Shown here: in pieces, positions 33,289 through 42,029 of the stretch
How the letters are laid out: every line of letters begins with the position of its first letter
How positions within the stretch are numbered: the first letter of the stretch is position 1
Assembly (NCBI RefSeq): GCF_020179835.1
Contig: NZ_JAIUDA010000005.1
Location: 186,001-250,000 of the forward strand
Length of the DNA: 64,000 bases
From: Pantoea sp. alder81
GTDB taxonomy: Bacteria; Pseudomonadota; Gammaproteobacteria; Enterobacterales; Enterobacteriaceae
Direction: 5' to 3'
Translations under genes and position numbers: made by a program
The notes under the pieces: generated by a model
Database searches by the model: none
The model's input: the letters and a program-made list of their open reading frames with translations, nothing else
Told to the model about the DNA's origin: nothing

Positions 33289-34503
33289 ATGGATATCAAA
33301 ACTACAACGCATCCTCCGGATATGAAAACCGGCATCACCTTTATTATTATTCTTAGCGCGCTGATGGCATTCACCTCGCTCTCAACCGACATTTATCTTC
33401 CTGCCATGCCCGCGATGTCAGCCGCGTTACACGGCGATTCGGAACTGACGGTCACCGGATTCCTGATTGGCTTTGCCATCGCACAGTTAATCTGGGGCCC
33501 GATTAGCGATCAACTCGGCCGAAAAGCACCGCTGTATATAGGCATGATTATCTTTGCTGTCGGTTCTGCGGGATGCGCACTCTCCAGCGACATGACTCAG
33601 ATTGTCTTCTGGCGCGTCATTCAGGCCGCTGGCGCCTGCACCGGCCCGATGCTGGCGCGTGCGATGATCCGCGACCTTTTCACCCGCACGCGTGCTGCGC
33701 AGATGCTGTCGACGCTGATCATTGTCATGGCGATTGCGCCTATCGCGGGGCCATTAATGGGCGGGCAAATCATTCGTTACTCCCAATGGCCGGTGATTTT
33801 CTGGTTTCTGGCGGTAGTCGGCGCATTGATGTTCGTTTCACTGCTCTGGCTTCCTGAAACGCTGCCGGCAGAAAAAAGGGTAAAGGCTTCACCACTGCAA
33901 ATAATGCATAATTATCGCGCGTTGCTGCAAAATACAAAATTTATGCGTTTTACCTTATGCGTCACTTTTTACTACGTTGCCGCTTACGCCTTTATTGTCG
34001 GATCGCCTGCGGTGTATATCAGCTATTTCGGTATCGATCCGCAACATTATGGTTGGCTGTTCGCCATTAATATCCTTGGACTGGTGACAGTCAGCACCGT
34101 CAATAAACGTTTAGTGCAAAAGGTACGGCTTGAGACGCTGCTGAAATCCGCCTCTTTTATCGCCGCGCTGATGACATTAGTGATGTGTTTTGTACTGAAA
34201 ACGCATCCGGCTGCGTTGGCGGGATTGGTCATCTGTATCTTCATTTTCTTCTCAATGAACGGAATTATTGCGGCTTCTGCCACCGCGGCTGCGCTCGATG
34301 CCGTGCCGAATGCCACGGGTTCCGCCTCTGCGCTTATCGGTTCATTGCAATACGGCAGCGGAATTGTTTCCTCACTGCTGCTGGCCGGACTTAACAACGG
34401 CACGCCATGGATCATGGTGAGTATTATGACAGTATTCACCCTGCTCAGTTTTCTTAGCACTCTTGGCGGTGGGAAATCTCAGCCCAAAATGGCAGAAATT
34501 TAA
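33289..34503 (+). CDS. Bcr/CflA-type MFS efflux transporter
   Basis: A 404-residue protein with twelve predicted membrane segments in the pattern of the DHA1 drug:proton antiporters. The early TDIYLPAMPAM segment in helix 1 and the loop GPISDQLGRKAPLYIG (motif A) are typical of Bcr/CflA. Motif C is seen in APIAGPLMGGQI. Bcr exports bicyclomycin and sulfonamides in E. coli; the substrate here is not known. The start is uncertain: the ATG at 33289 has a poor ribosome site, and the one at 33322 (MKTGITF) lies directly before helix 1. It is a single gene. Confidence 0.88.
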   Translation: MDIKTTTHPPDMKTGITFIIILSALMAFTSLSTDIYLPAMPAMSAALHGDSELTVTGFLIGFAIAQLIWGPISDQLGRKAPLYIGMIIFAVGSAGCALSSDMTQIVFWRVIQAAGACTGPMLARAMIRDLFTRTRAAQMLSTLIIVMAIAPIAGPLMGGQIIRYSQWPVIFWFLAVVGALMFVSLLWLPETLPAEKRVKASPLQIMHNYRALLQNTKFMRFTLCVTFYYVAAYAFIVGSPAVYISYFGIDPQHYGWLFAINILGLVTVSTVNKRLVQKVRLETLLKSASFIAALMTLVMCFVLKTHPAALAGLVICIFIFFSMNGIIAASATAAALDAVPNATGSASALIGSLQYGSGIVSSLLLAGLNNGTPWIMVSIMTVFTLLSFLSTLGGGKSQPKMAEI

Positions 34504-34667
34504 TGCTACGGTGAAACATTAAATATGGCATTAAACATTTGGTGCGGTGAGTTCAGCATGCAATTGCTAAATTTAAAATAGTCGGTAACGTCGTGGCTTC
34601 ATCTGCTAATAAAAACAAGCGAGCTTAATTAATTAGCAATATTCAGTCTTCATTCCTTTCTTACACC

Positions 34668-35351
34668 GTGGATAACGATACATTTGAAGGTTATTTAGTT
34701 TATCAGGCTGATAATAACCATGCTCAACCGGGGATTCTTATTGCTCCCAACTGGATGGGTGCCACCGCTGATGCAGCTGAACAAGCCAAAGCCATTGCCG
34801 CCCACGGCTATGTGGTGCTGGTGGCTGACCTGTACGGTCAGGGTCAACGCCCAACCAACGGCGAAGAAGCAGGCGCGATGATGATGGCAGTGAAAGACAC
34901 ACCAGCCGAAGTGGCGCGCATGCAAGCAGCCCTCAGCGCATTGCGCACTCAAACCACCGCCCCCGTCAACGCGGATAACGTTGCGGCTATCGGTTTCTGC
35001 TTCGGCGGCCATTGCGCGCTTGAACTGGCACGCAGCGGCGCGGATATCAAAGCGGCCGCCTCTTTCCATGGTACGCTGGATACCCAAGGCGCTTATGACA
35101 GTCATACGATTCAGGCTTCACTGCTGGTGCTGGACGGCGCAGCCGATCCCCTGGTGCCGCGCGAGCAGTTAGCCGCCTTCGCGAATGAGATGAACAGCAA
35201 GGGCGTTGACTGGCAGTTGGTGAGCTTTGCGGGTGCGGTGCACTCATTCACCGATCCGAAAGCCGGCAACGCTGGTGTGTCACAGTATCACCCGGAAGTC
35301 ACTCAGCGTGCTTTCAAACGCCTGTATCAATTGCTGGATGAAGTGTTTTAA
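34668..35351 (+). CDS. Dienelactone hydrolase family protein (start uncertain)
   Basis: An alpha/beta hydrolase with the dienelactone hydrolase triad Cys111 (GFCFGGH), Asp160 (LDGAADPLVP) and His192 (AGAVHSFTDP), numbered from the GTG at 34668. Relatives hydrolyse dienelactone or other small esters in the cytoplasm. The start is a problem: the GTG has no ribosome site, and the residues encoded just upstream in frame (SFLSYTV before DNDTFEGYLV) look like the missing first strand, yet no ATG, GTG or TTG occurs before the in-frame stop at 34626. An ATT at 34641 is the only unusual candidate. The protein body is sound, so it is probably expressed at a low level or has a nearby error. Confidence 0.82.
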   Translation: MDNDTFEGYLVYQADNNHAQPGILIAPNWMGATADAAEQAKAIAAHGYVVLVADLYGQGQRPTNGEEAGAMMMAVKDTPAEVARMQAALSALRTQTTAPVNADNVAAIGFCFGGHCALELARSGADIKAAASFHGTLDTQGAYDSHTIQASLLVLDGAADPLVPREQLAAFANEMNSKGVDWQLVSFAGAVHSFTDPKAGNAGVSQYHPEVTQRAFKRLYQLLDEVF

Positions 35352-35359
35352 TGACGCGG

Positions 35360-35381
35360 CGGGAGGCCAAATGGCCTCCCG
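35360..35381. terminator. Hairpin after the dienelactone hydrolase gene
   Basis: CGGGAGGCC and GGCCTCCCG pair around four bases, nine bases after the stop. It is very GC-rich but is followed by only GTAAAA, so termination is probable rather than certain. Confidence 0.55.
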
Positions 35382-35472
35382 TAAAACAGCATTAACCGAG
35401 GTGTTGGTTAAGTAAATCCTAACCCGTCTATTACGTCCTGCAGGCAGGCATCTGCCATCGATAATTTGAGGG

Positions 35473-35532
35473 GGCCGTACCTTTCGCTACGGCCATAGTG
35501 AATAGAGTGAAGGGTGATGCATCATCCTTCAC
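35473..35532. terminator. Two hairpins after the aldolase operon
   Basis: GGCCGTA and TACGGCC (35473-35494) pair around eight bases. A second stem (35507-35532) pairs GTGAAGG-TGATG with CATCA-CCTTCAC with one wobble and almost no loop. Both follow the stop of the - strand aldolase. No T run is seen, so the end signal may rely on other factors. Confidence 0.45.
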
Positions 35533-35545
35533 TGACTAACCTGGC

Positions 35546-36406
35546 TCAGGCATAGAGTTCTGCTTTACCCGCCGAAGAGAATAAACGCATCTTGTGAGCG
35601 ACAACTTCTCTCGCTGCTGCCATCGGTTTAAGGAACAATTCACTCGGTTCATGACTGCCACGTTTAATCTCATCTTCGAGCGCAACAAAGAACGCTTTCT
35701 TCATGTCGCTGGAGATATTGATTTTCCCTACACCGTGCTGAATAGCTTCTGCCACTTCACTGTCTTTATTGCCTGACCCGCCATGTAATACCAGCGGAAT
35801 ATCCACGCGTGCAGCGATCTCTTTGAGTCGTGGGATATCCAGTTTCGGCTGTTTGCCAACAGGATAAAGGCCATGTGAGGTTCCAATCGCCACTGCCAGT
35901 GTATCGACGCCGGTTTCTTTAACGAACCGCGCTGCCTGGTCAGGATCGGTATAAAGGATCTCACTGTGCCCCCCTTCCGAACTGCCTTCAGCAACGCCGA
36001 TGGTGCCCAACTCCGCTTCGACTGAAACCCCTGCTGCATGCGCTATTTCCGTCATTTTTCGCGTCAGGGCGATGTTGTCTTCAAACGCGAGCAAAGAGGC
36101 ATCAATCATCACCGAGGTATAACCGGTCTGAATGGCTTTGATATTGTGTTCCAGTGACTGACCATGATCCTGATGAATAACCACCGGCACGCTGGCTTTA
36201 GCGGCTAGTTCGCGTAAATAAACAATAAAGGCATCACCGCAAAAATCATGCTCAACCGGATGCACTTCAAGAATTACTGGTGAACGTAACTCCTCTGCTA
36301 CTTCAATCACCAGGCGCGCGAATTCTGCTGAAGCGATATTAAAGGCCCCCACGCCAAACTTATTATTTTTAGCCACGCTCAAAAGATTCTTCATGTTGAT
36401 TAACAT
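35546..36406 (-). CDS. Class II ketose-bisphosphate aldolase (GatY/KbaY-like)
   Basis: A 286-residue zinc-dependent aldolase. It has the HxDH motif at His78-Gln-Asp80-His81, and LHGGSGNKD near residue 209, both contacts of zinc or substrate phosphate in the class II family. Members split tagatose- or fructose-1,6-bisphosphate into dihydroxyacetone phosphate and glyceraldehyde-3-phosphate. The ATG at 36406 follows GGAG by six bases and gives the usual MLINMKN-type start. It overlaps the upstream PTS gene by 38 bases. It completes a PTS unit, but no sugar-phosphate kinase is present, so the sugar and the exact phosphorylated substrate are uncertain. Confidence 0.92.
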   Translation of the reverse strand: MLINMKNLLSVAKNNKFGVGAFNIASAEFARLVIEVAEELRSPVILEVHPVEHDFCGDAFIVYLRELAAKASVPVVIHQDHGQSLEHNIKAIQTGYTSVMIDASLLAFEDNIALTRKMTEIAHAAGVSVEAELGTIGVAEGSSEGGHSEILYTDPDQAARFVKETGVDTLAVAIGTSHGLYPVGKQPKLDIPRLKEIAARVDIPLVLHGGSGNKDSEVAEAIQHGVGKINISSDMKKAFFVALEDEIKRGSHEPSELFLKPMAAAREVVAHKMRLFSSAGKAELYA

Positions 36407-37823
36407 CTTTCACTCCTTCAGTCAGGGTCTGATTAACGTCTTTTTTAATGACACGTAGGATTACTGCAGTGAACAAAGCCCCAGCAGCAATCGCGAAGAT
36501 ATAAGCGAGTACATGTGTAATTACATTAGGAATAAACAGTACGAACACCCCGCCGTGTGGTGCGCGAGAAGCACAGCCAAGCCCCATTGAAAGTGCACCG
36601 GCTAAACCAGAACCTGCACAGATGGCGGGAATAACGCGCAGTGGGTCAGAAACTGCGTAGGGAATAGCGCCTTCGGTGATAAATGAGAGCCCTAATACAT
36701 AGGTGACTTTTCCGGTTTCACGCTCTTGCGCCGTAAATTTACGTTTGAATAACGTGGTCGCCAGTGCAATACCGATCGGAGGTACCATGCCCGCAGCCAT
36801 ACAGGCCGCAATCGGTTCATAGATTCCTGTCGACATTAATCCGATGGCAAACATACAGACGGTTTTATTTAATGGGCCACCCATATCAAATGCCACCATA
36901 ATGCCAATCATTAAGCCCATTACCGCAGCATTCATATTCCCCATGGTTTGCAAGAAGGTGGTCAATGCCTCTAGCAACAATTTGATAGGCTGACCAATGA
37001 CCAGAATCATCAATGCACCGGTCAGTAGCACCGTCAATAATGGAACGATCAGAATGGGTTTGAGCCCGGCTAAGGCTTTAGGCAGTTGAATATATTTTAC
37101 GACAAATAGCGTGATATACCCGGCGAGAAACCCTGCAAACAAGGCACCTAAAAAACCAGCGCCGGTATGCACCGCTAACATGCCGCCTACCGCGCCAGAA
37201 ACAATACCGAGGTTACCGCTGATGGATTTGCTGATCCCGAGGGACAATATCGGCAGCATCAGCGCGAAAGCCGCGCCGCCTCCGACATCGGATAACATTT
37301 TGGCAATGGGGCTGAAATTGGCATCACCCGGGGTAGCGGCCGTGATACCGAATGAGAAACTGAGTGCAATTAAAATCCCGCCAGCCACCACAAACGGGAT
37401 CATCAGATTCACGCCGGTGATCAAATGGATATAAAGTTGAGAGGCTAATGACTTTCCACCAGAGAAATTGGGTGCATCATCAATCCTGACTGAGGAGGTC
37501 TCACCGGCTAATTCGGGTTTTAGTGCACCGTTCAGAATATTATTCAACAAGCCAGTGGCATCCTTTGCCGCACGTGCAACCGGAACTTTGAATATACGTT
37601 TTCCTTTAAACCTTCCGGTATCAATAATTTTATCCGCCGCGATCAATACTGCGTCGGCATTATTAATATCATCGTCAGTGAAATGGTATTCACTCTCCAC
37701 TGCCCCATGGGTTTCCACTAAAATATCTATACCCATTTTAGCCGCGCTCTTTTTAAGATTCGCTTCGGCGATATAGGTGTGTGCTACGCCTGTTGGACAG
37801 GCGGTAATCGCAATGAGTCTCAT
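36369..37823 (-). CDS. Fructose-type PTS permease, EIIBC
   Basis: A 484-residue sugar transporter of the fructose PTS branch. The N-terminal EIIB domain carries the phosphorylated Cys9 in ITACPTGVAHTYIA. The EIIC domain starts near residue 120, with about eight to ten membrane segments, and contains FVVAGGILIALSFSFG and CASRAPHGGVFVLFIP near its end. It transports and phosphorylates a sugar using phosphate passed from the EIIA encoded next to it. A GGGAGTTTTATC ribosome region lies before the ATG. Only one EIIB domain is present, unlike E. coli FruA, which has two. The sugar is unknown. Confidence 0.92.
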   Translation of the reverse strand: MRLIAITACPTGVAHTYIAEANLKKSAAKMGIDILVETHGAVESEYHFTDDDINNADAVLIAADKIIDTGRFKGKRIFKVPVARAAKDATGLLNNILNGALKPELAGETSSVRIDDAPNFSGGKSLASQLYIHLITGVNLMIPFVVAGGILIALSFSFGITAATPGDANFSPIAKMLSDVGGGAAFALMLPILSLGISKSISGNLGIVSGAVGGMLAVHTGAGFLGALFAGFLAGYITLFVVKYIQLPKALAGLKPILIVPLLTVLLTGALMILVIGQPIKLLLEALTTFLQTMGNMNAAVMGLMIGIMVAFDMGGPLNKTVCMFAIGLMSTGIYEPIAACMAAGMVPPIGIALATTLFKRKFTAQERETGKVTYVLGLSFITEGAIPYAVSDPLRVIPAICAGSGLAGALSMGLGCASRAPHGGVFVLFIPNVITHVLAYIFAIAAGALFTAVILRVIKKDVNQTLTEGVKDVNQHEESFERG

Positions 37824-37846
37824 GATAAAACTCCCGATAGGAAAGT

Positions 37847-38320
37847 TTATAATCCGGTATTGTTGACAATCAAGCGGTACAACGCTTCATTACTCTCCGC
37901 CTGCATAAGTTGCTCAACAATTTCATCATCACCGAGTGCGACTGACACACTGGCTAATACTTTAATATGCCCGATACCGCTGTCCGCGTTTCTGACGGCA
38001 AACAGAATGACCAGGCGGACGGCAACGTCATCTTCTGTTTCCCAATCTACAGGGTGCCGGAGCTGTGCCACCGCCATACGCGTTTCGCGCACGGCTGACG
38101 ACTTACCGTGGGGGATGGCAACCTGATTATCAAAGCCGGTTGGGCCAAGTTCTTCACGTGCCAGGACATCGCGAATAAAGGCGGGTTTATCGTTAATAAT
38201 ATTCTCTTCAAATAACAATTGTGACAGATACTCGATCACCTCTACCTTATTGCCTGCTACTAAATCGGTAACAACGCAGGAGCGGCTAAGAATATCTGAG
38301 ACTACCACTTTATCGAGCAT
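37847..38320 (-). CDS. Fructose/mannitol-type PTS EIIA protein
   Basis: A PTS_EIIA type 2 domain of about 157 residues. The phosphorylated His lies in NQVAIPHGKSSAV (His71 from this start). It takes phosphate from HPr and passes it to the EIIB domain of the transporter encoded downstream. Three ATG codons occur in a row; the third (38320) is chosen because GGAG lies seven bases upstream, against one base for the first. It overlaps the end of the PRD regulator gene, so all four genes form an operon. A short EIIA of this kind may also phosphorylate the regulator. Confidence 0.88.
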   Translation of the reverse strand: MLDKVVVSDILSRSCVVTDLVAGNKVEVIEYLSQLLFEENIINDKPAFIRDVLAREELGPTGFDNQVAIPHGKSSAVRETRMAVAQLRHPVDWETEDDVAVRLVILFAVRNADSGIGHIKVLASVSVALGDDEIVEQLMQAESNEALYRLIVNNTGL

Positions 38321-39827
38321 CATCATTCTCCTTTATATTTTCTGCGGAAATTATCTTTTCAGAAACTCTTGCAATATCTTTTTTCGAAAACAGCGCTGAG
38401 ACATAGGCAATCGGCAACTCAACGTCTTCTAATTTGATGGTTGATACAATGAGATCGCAGTTTTTTATGCCTAATGTGGCACTCAACTGGCTTCCAGGCA
38501 CAATGTCGACGATTTCCCACTCAGGGAATGCACGATTAATACGGCTGGCCAATAGCTGAGATGTGCCGACGCCGCTGGAACAAACAATGATGATTTTCTT
38601 ACAGGCACTGAATTTCTCTAACGCAGTCTGAATATAGAGCGTGAGGTAAGCGACTTCATCGTCAGAAGTGGTCGGATAGTCATACTTAACGCTTAGTTTT
38701 TCCGTGGCATATCTGACAGATTCAAACGCGCGGCCAAACTCAGATTTAATGTCCTCTAATAGAGGATTATGAATAGCGATGCCATACTCGAGACGGTTGA
38801 GCATCGGCTTAATATGCTGAGCCAAATCACGGCGTAGTTTTGTGTCCAGGCTAAGGTTGAGACCGAGTTCCTGCGAGCAGACGGCGATAAATCTGCAAGC
38901 GTATTCATCCGCTTCACCCTGTTGCGGTAAAGCACTTGCTGCATCAGCCCTCAATACATGATGGCCGGATGAAATAATATATTGATAGATATAACTGACT
39001 TCGATTTCTGGCAGGCGCAAATTGTACTCTTGTTCCAGCCATGCCACGGCTTTCTCTGCGATCATCCACTCTTTACAACTGTGTCGATGAAAGCTTGTGA
39101 TCGTGGGTTGCTCCGCTAAACCAGAGACGCGCTGAATAGTGACCAACAGATGAGAGAATAAATTAGTGTAGTAAGGTTCACTGATGGCTATTGAGAGTTC
39201 ACTTTCGATAAAGCCAATTAAAGAGGTACAATTTTCGACATTAATCTTCCCAAATTGATCCACTAATTTTCTGCGAGAAAAACGGTCAATCCGGCTATCT
39301 ACCATTTGATAGTGGCTGAACACACTATTAGTAATAATCTCTTTTAACGCCATCCGTATATTCAGATCGTCACCGCAGAGATGCGTGCCGGAGTGGTCTT
39401 TCACCATCGTCAAAGCAAAACCAGCCACCCAAAGCTCTACTTTCTTCAGGTCTTCGACAATGGAAGAGCGACTCACATAATATTTTTCGGCCAACGCACT
39501 GATGGAAATCGGCTGAGGCGACTGCGTTAATAAATCGGTCGCAATGCCTACTAAACGCTTGGTGGAAAAAATCTCACCCTTTACTCCTGTAACACTGACT
39601 TGACCACGATTAAAAGGTGAACCGCCATCATAACGCAGCCCCAGGCCTGGCTTGCTTTTAATGTGGCTATTCTGATCACCAAGAGACGTATTGATCACAT
39701 CAATATCACGGCGTAAAGTGCTCACCGAGATCGCAAATGATTCCGCAACACGATTAGCGGCTATCCAATCATTTTCAGCCACGAGATAATCGATAATTCC
39801 GCTTTGTCTCTTGTTCAGTGTTGTCAT
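38310..39827 (-). CDS. PRD-containing PTS-controlled transcriptional regulator
   Basis: A 505-residue regulator of the MtlR/ManR-like group. It begins with a DeoR/HTH_11-type helix-turn-helix near residues 1-60 (IAANRVAESFAISVSTLRRDI), then an Mga-like helix-turn-helix (ISALAEKYYVSRSSIVEDLKK). Two PTS regulation domains follow, with candidate phosphorylated His residues in TNLFSHLLV and IAIHNPLL. A GatB-type EIIB domain with Cys in IIVCSSGVGTS lies near residue 415. It should activate the operon it heads when its domains are dephosphorylated or phosphorylated by the partner EIIA. The family also includes antiterminators, but the DNA-binding domains favour a DNA-bound activator. Confidence 0.9.
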   Translation of the reverse strand: MTTLNKRQSGIIDYLVAENDWIAANRVAESFAISVSTLRRDIDVINTSLGDQNSHIKSKPGLGLRYDGGSPFNRGQVSVTGVKGEIFSTKRLVGIATDLLTQSPQPISISALAEKYYVSRSSIVEDLKKVELWVAGFALTMVKDHSGTHLCGDDLNIRMALKEIITNSVFSHYQMVDSRIDRFSRRKLVDQFGKINVENCTSLIGFIESELSIAISEPYYTNLFSHLLVTIQRVSGLAEQPTITSFHRHSCKEWMIAEKAVAWLEQEYNLRLPEIEVSYIYQYIISSGHHVLRADAASALPQQGEADEYACRFIAVCSQELGLNLSLDTKLRRDLAQHIKPMLNRLEYGIAIHNPLLEDIKSEFGRAFESVRYATEKLSVKYDYPTTSDDEVAYLTLYIQTALEKFSACKKIIIVCSSGVGTSQLLASRINRAFPEWEIVDIVPGSQLSATLGIKNCDLIVSTIKLEDVELPIAYVSALFSKKDIARVSEKIISAENIKENDDAR

Positions 39828-39841
39828 TATTGAAGACCCTG

Positions 39842-39860
39842 CGCTATTCCATAAATAGCG
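39842..39860. promoter_or_regulatory. Inverted repeat before the PRD operon
   Basis: CGCTATT and AATAGCG flank five bases, 15 bases upstream of the regulator start. It is a candidate operator for the PRD regulator. Confidence 0.4.
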
Positions 39861-40172
39861 TTATAAAAGGTTTCAATCGCGGCTTAAATACTAAATGATG
39901 GGCAGATTGTGGACATATCATTGAACACTTAAATTTCTTTCCGTAGGTGCTCCCCTCAACAGAGAGATGTCGGCGAATTCAGGCTTTTCTGATGACGTGT
40001 TAATAATGACAGGGTTATCAATTTGAGAAAATTAGTGGCTTGAAAGCTTATCTAAGTTTTAAAAATGTGACCTTAAAACTAGCAATGCCTCGTTTAAGCG
40101 CTACACCTCACAACCCGCTGAACCAGGTGACATTAAAATCGTTAACGATACAGTTCAGAGGATTTTCGCAAA
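39861..40172. other. Non-coding region upstream of the PRD operon
   Basis: Most of a 388-base gap between two - strand genes. It must hold the promoter of the PTS operon. No further repeat or RNA gene was recognised. Confidence 0.4.
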
Positions 40173-40196
40173 TCTGACCGCCTTGTCGCGGTCAGA
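40173..40196 (-). terminator. Terminator candidate after the flavoprotein gene
   Basis: TCTGACCGC and GCGGTCAGA pair perfectly around six bases, 20 bases past the stop of the - strand gene. On the - strand it is followed by TTTGCG, a short T run. Confidence 0.65.
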
Positions 40197-40215
40197 TAGA
40201 GAAACTATAAGCTGG

Positions 40216-41262
40216 CTATGAACGCATTAATGCCCCGACCAGATCACCCGCAGGCATTTCACGCGCCAATGCTGCACCCTGCCCAGCCCACTGCGCGCCA
40301 AAGCCGTGGTGCTGTTTCGCTGCAGCGGCAGCAGCCAGCGCTTTGCCCAGCGAATAGGTCAACGGATAATCCGGCACGTCACTGGCGGCGAAGTCACGAC
40401 TAAAATCGCAGAAATCATTACGTAAACAGCGCGCCTGACGGCCAGAGATCGCAGCGGTAAGTTCGGTGCCGGTTGCACTGGCCTGCTTCATTGCCTCGCG
40501 ATAAGCCGCGTTTGCCGCCGATTCGGGGCATAACACAAAGGCAGTGCCCAACTGCACACCGGTTGCGCCCAATTGCAACATGGCTGCGATACCCGCGCCA
40601 TCCATGATGCCACCCGCCGCAATCACCGGATGCGCAGTTTGCTGACGAATCGCCTGCACCAGCGTGAAGGTCGACATTTGATGGTCGAAACCCTGAGGAT
40701 CAAAATGTCCTCGATGCCCGCCTGCTTCAATCCCCTGCGCCACGATGAAATCGATGCCGCTGCGCGCGATGGTCATCGCTTCTGCCACACTGGTCGCGGT
40801 GGCCAGCAACACGATCCCCCGCGCTTTGAGTCGTTGAATCGCTGCCGAGGAAGGGATACCAAAATGAAAGCTCACCGCTGCTGGCAACGCCTGCTCAATC
40901 ACGTTGAGCATCGCATCGTTATTCAGGAAGGTTTGATAAATCTCGGTAAGTGCAGCAGGTAACTCGGCTTCATAACGGGCAAACAACGGCGCAAAGCGAT
41001 TGATCCACGCCTGCTCGCGCTCAACGTGGCGTTCAGCCGGTGCATGGCAGAAGAGATTAACGTTGATGGGGCCACGTGTGAGTGCCTGAGTTTTCGTGAT
41101 CATCACCGCTGCCTGTTCGGATGTGGATGCCCCCACACCGATTGAACCGAGCGCACCGGCATTGGTGACGGCGGCGGCCATTTCGGGGGTGGAGACGCCC
41201 GCCATCGGGGCCTGAATAAGCGGGTATTGCAGCTGAAGCGCCTGACACAAAGCGTTCGTCAT
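40216..41262 (-). CDS. NAD(P)H-dependent flavin oxidoreductase, nitronate-monooxygenase-like
   Basis: A 348-residue TIM-barrel FMN protein. It starts with PLIQAPMAGVSTPEMAAAV, has the flavin-phosphate segment QGIEAGGHRGHF near residue 180 and GGIMDGAGIAAMLQLGATGVQLGTAF near residue 225. This matches class I nitronate monooxygenases and 2-nitropropane dioxygenase-like proteins, which oxidise propionate-3-nitronate and other nitronates. The ATG at 41262 (MTNALCQAL) follows GGAAT and gives the usual short N-terminus; the longer reading from 41298 is rejected. It is a single gene. Some relatives are enoyl-ACP reductases, but the CSATFS-type signatures for that role were not seen. Confidence 0.9.
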   Translation of the reverse strand: MTNALCQALQLQYPLIQAPMAGVSTPEMAAAVTNAGALGSIGVGASTSEQAAVMITKTQALTRGPINVNLFCHAPAERHVEREQAWINRFAPLFARYEAELPAALTEIYQTFLNNDAMLNVIEQALPAAVSFHFGIPSSAAIQRLKARGIVLLATATSVAEAMTIARSGIDFIVAQGIEAGGHRGHFDPQGFDHQMSTFTLVQAIRQQTAHPVIAAGGIMDGAGIAAMLQLGATGVQLGTAFVLCPESAANAAYREAMKQASATGTELTAAISGRQARCLRNDFCDFSRDFAASDVPDYPLTYSLGKALAAAAAAKQHHGFGAQWAGQGAALAREMPAGDLVGALMRS

Positions 41263-41450
41263 GTTGCTATTCCTTTGATTTTGCAGTTCGGCGAACATAA
41301 AGTCCCCTTCTGCGGCACAGAAATCAACTCAAAGTTTGGACCAGGAATCTCAACAGCACAGCATGCAACGTGGAATGGGAAGCCGGACGAGAAAAAGAAG
41401 GGAAATTGCAGGAGGTAAAACAGAGAGGGCAAGTTGCGCCCTCTGAAGAG

Positions 41451-41693
41451 TTAGTAATTGAACTTACGCTTTTCTTCATCTTTTGCATTGGGCGCGGCAA
41501 TTAAGTTCCACAGTGCTTTGCCGAGACGCAACAGAGTTTTACCCGGTTTGATGTAGGAATTCTCAATGATGCCATTACTCACCGCGCAGAATATCACATC
41601 AATTTTTTTCACACTTCCTCGCGCGCGATGCCTTCCATACGCTTTATGTGGGAGTGCCGTGCGTGCTATCAGATTACAGGTTGACCCTTTCAT
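41451..41693 (-). CDS. Hypothetical small protein, doubtful
   Basis: An 80-residue reading frame that I do not recognise. The second half (SYIKPGKTLLRLGKALWNLI, ending in a charged tail) could be a short amphipathic helix, but the first 25 residues look like chance translation. A possible internal GTG start at 41612 lies close to GAGGAA and would give 53 residues. It sits alone between the nitronate-monooxygenase-like gene and a 336-base gap. It may not be a gene. Confidence 0.35.
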   Translation of the reverse strand: MKGSTCNLIARTALPHKAYGRHRARGSVKKIDVIFCAVSNGIIENSYIKPGKTLLRLGKALWNLIAAPNAKDEEKRKFNY

Positions 41694-41970
41694 TTCAGCC
41701 TCACATTATATCCGTGAATTCGTAATGGAATAATTGCATCAGCACTCGATGTGGGTCAACCTGTCGCCAAAGTGGAAATAATATAAAAACTCACTTTAAT
41801 ATAATGTTTATCACGCCACCCTGACAAAAAACCAATTAAATCATAGCTATAAATTATTAACAATTCATTCATATCCTTTTCTTATTTTTGTGAAATGGGA
41901 CAGAATTGATGCTTTTCCTTATATCCAACCCGGCGTTTTCTAATCAGTATTATCAGGTTGAGTCATGCAA
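41694..41970. other. AT-rich non-coding region
   Basis: Stretch upstream of the doubtful small gene, with several A/T runs. It could hold its promoter. No clear repeat, RNA gene or operator was seen. Confidence 0.4.
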
Positions 41971-42009
41971 ATAATAAAGCCCACCACGCTTTATTAGCGA
42001 GTGGGCCTT
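41971..42009 (-). terminator. Terminator of the sox-purU-regulator unit
   Basis: On the - strand AAGGCCCAC pairs with GTGGGCTT (one bulged base) around about 16 bases that can pair further, followed by TATTATTT. It lies 20 bases past the end of the GlxA-type regulator gene. Confidence 0.75.
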
Positions 42010-42029
42010 ACCTATAAACAGCGCGGTCG

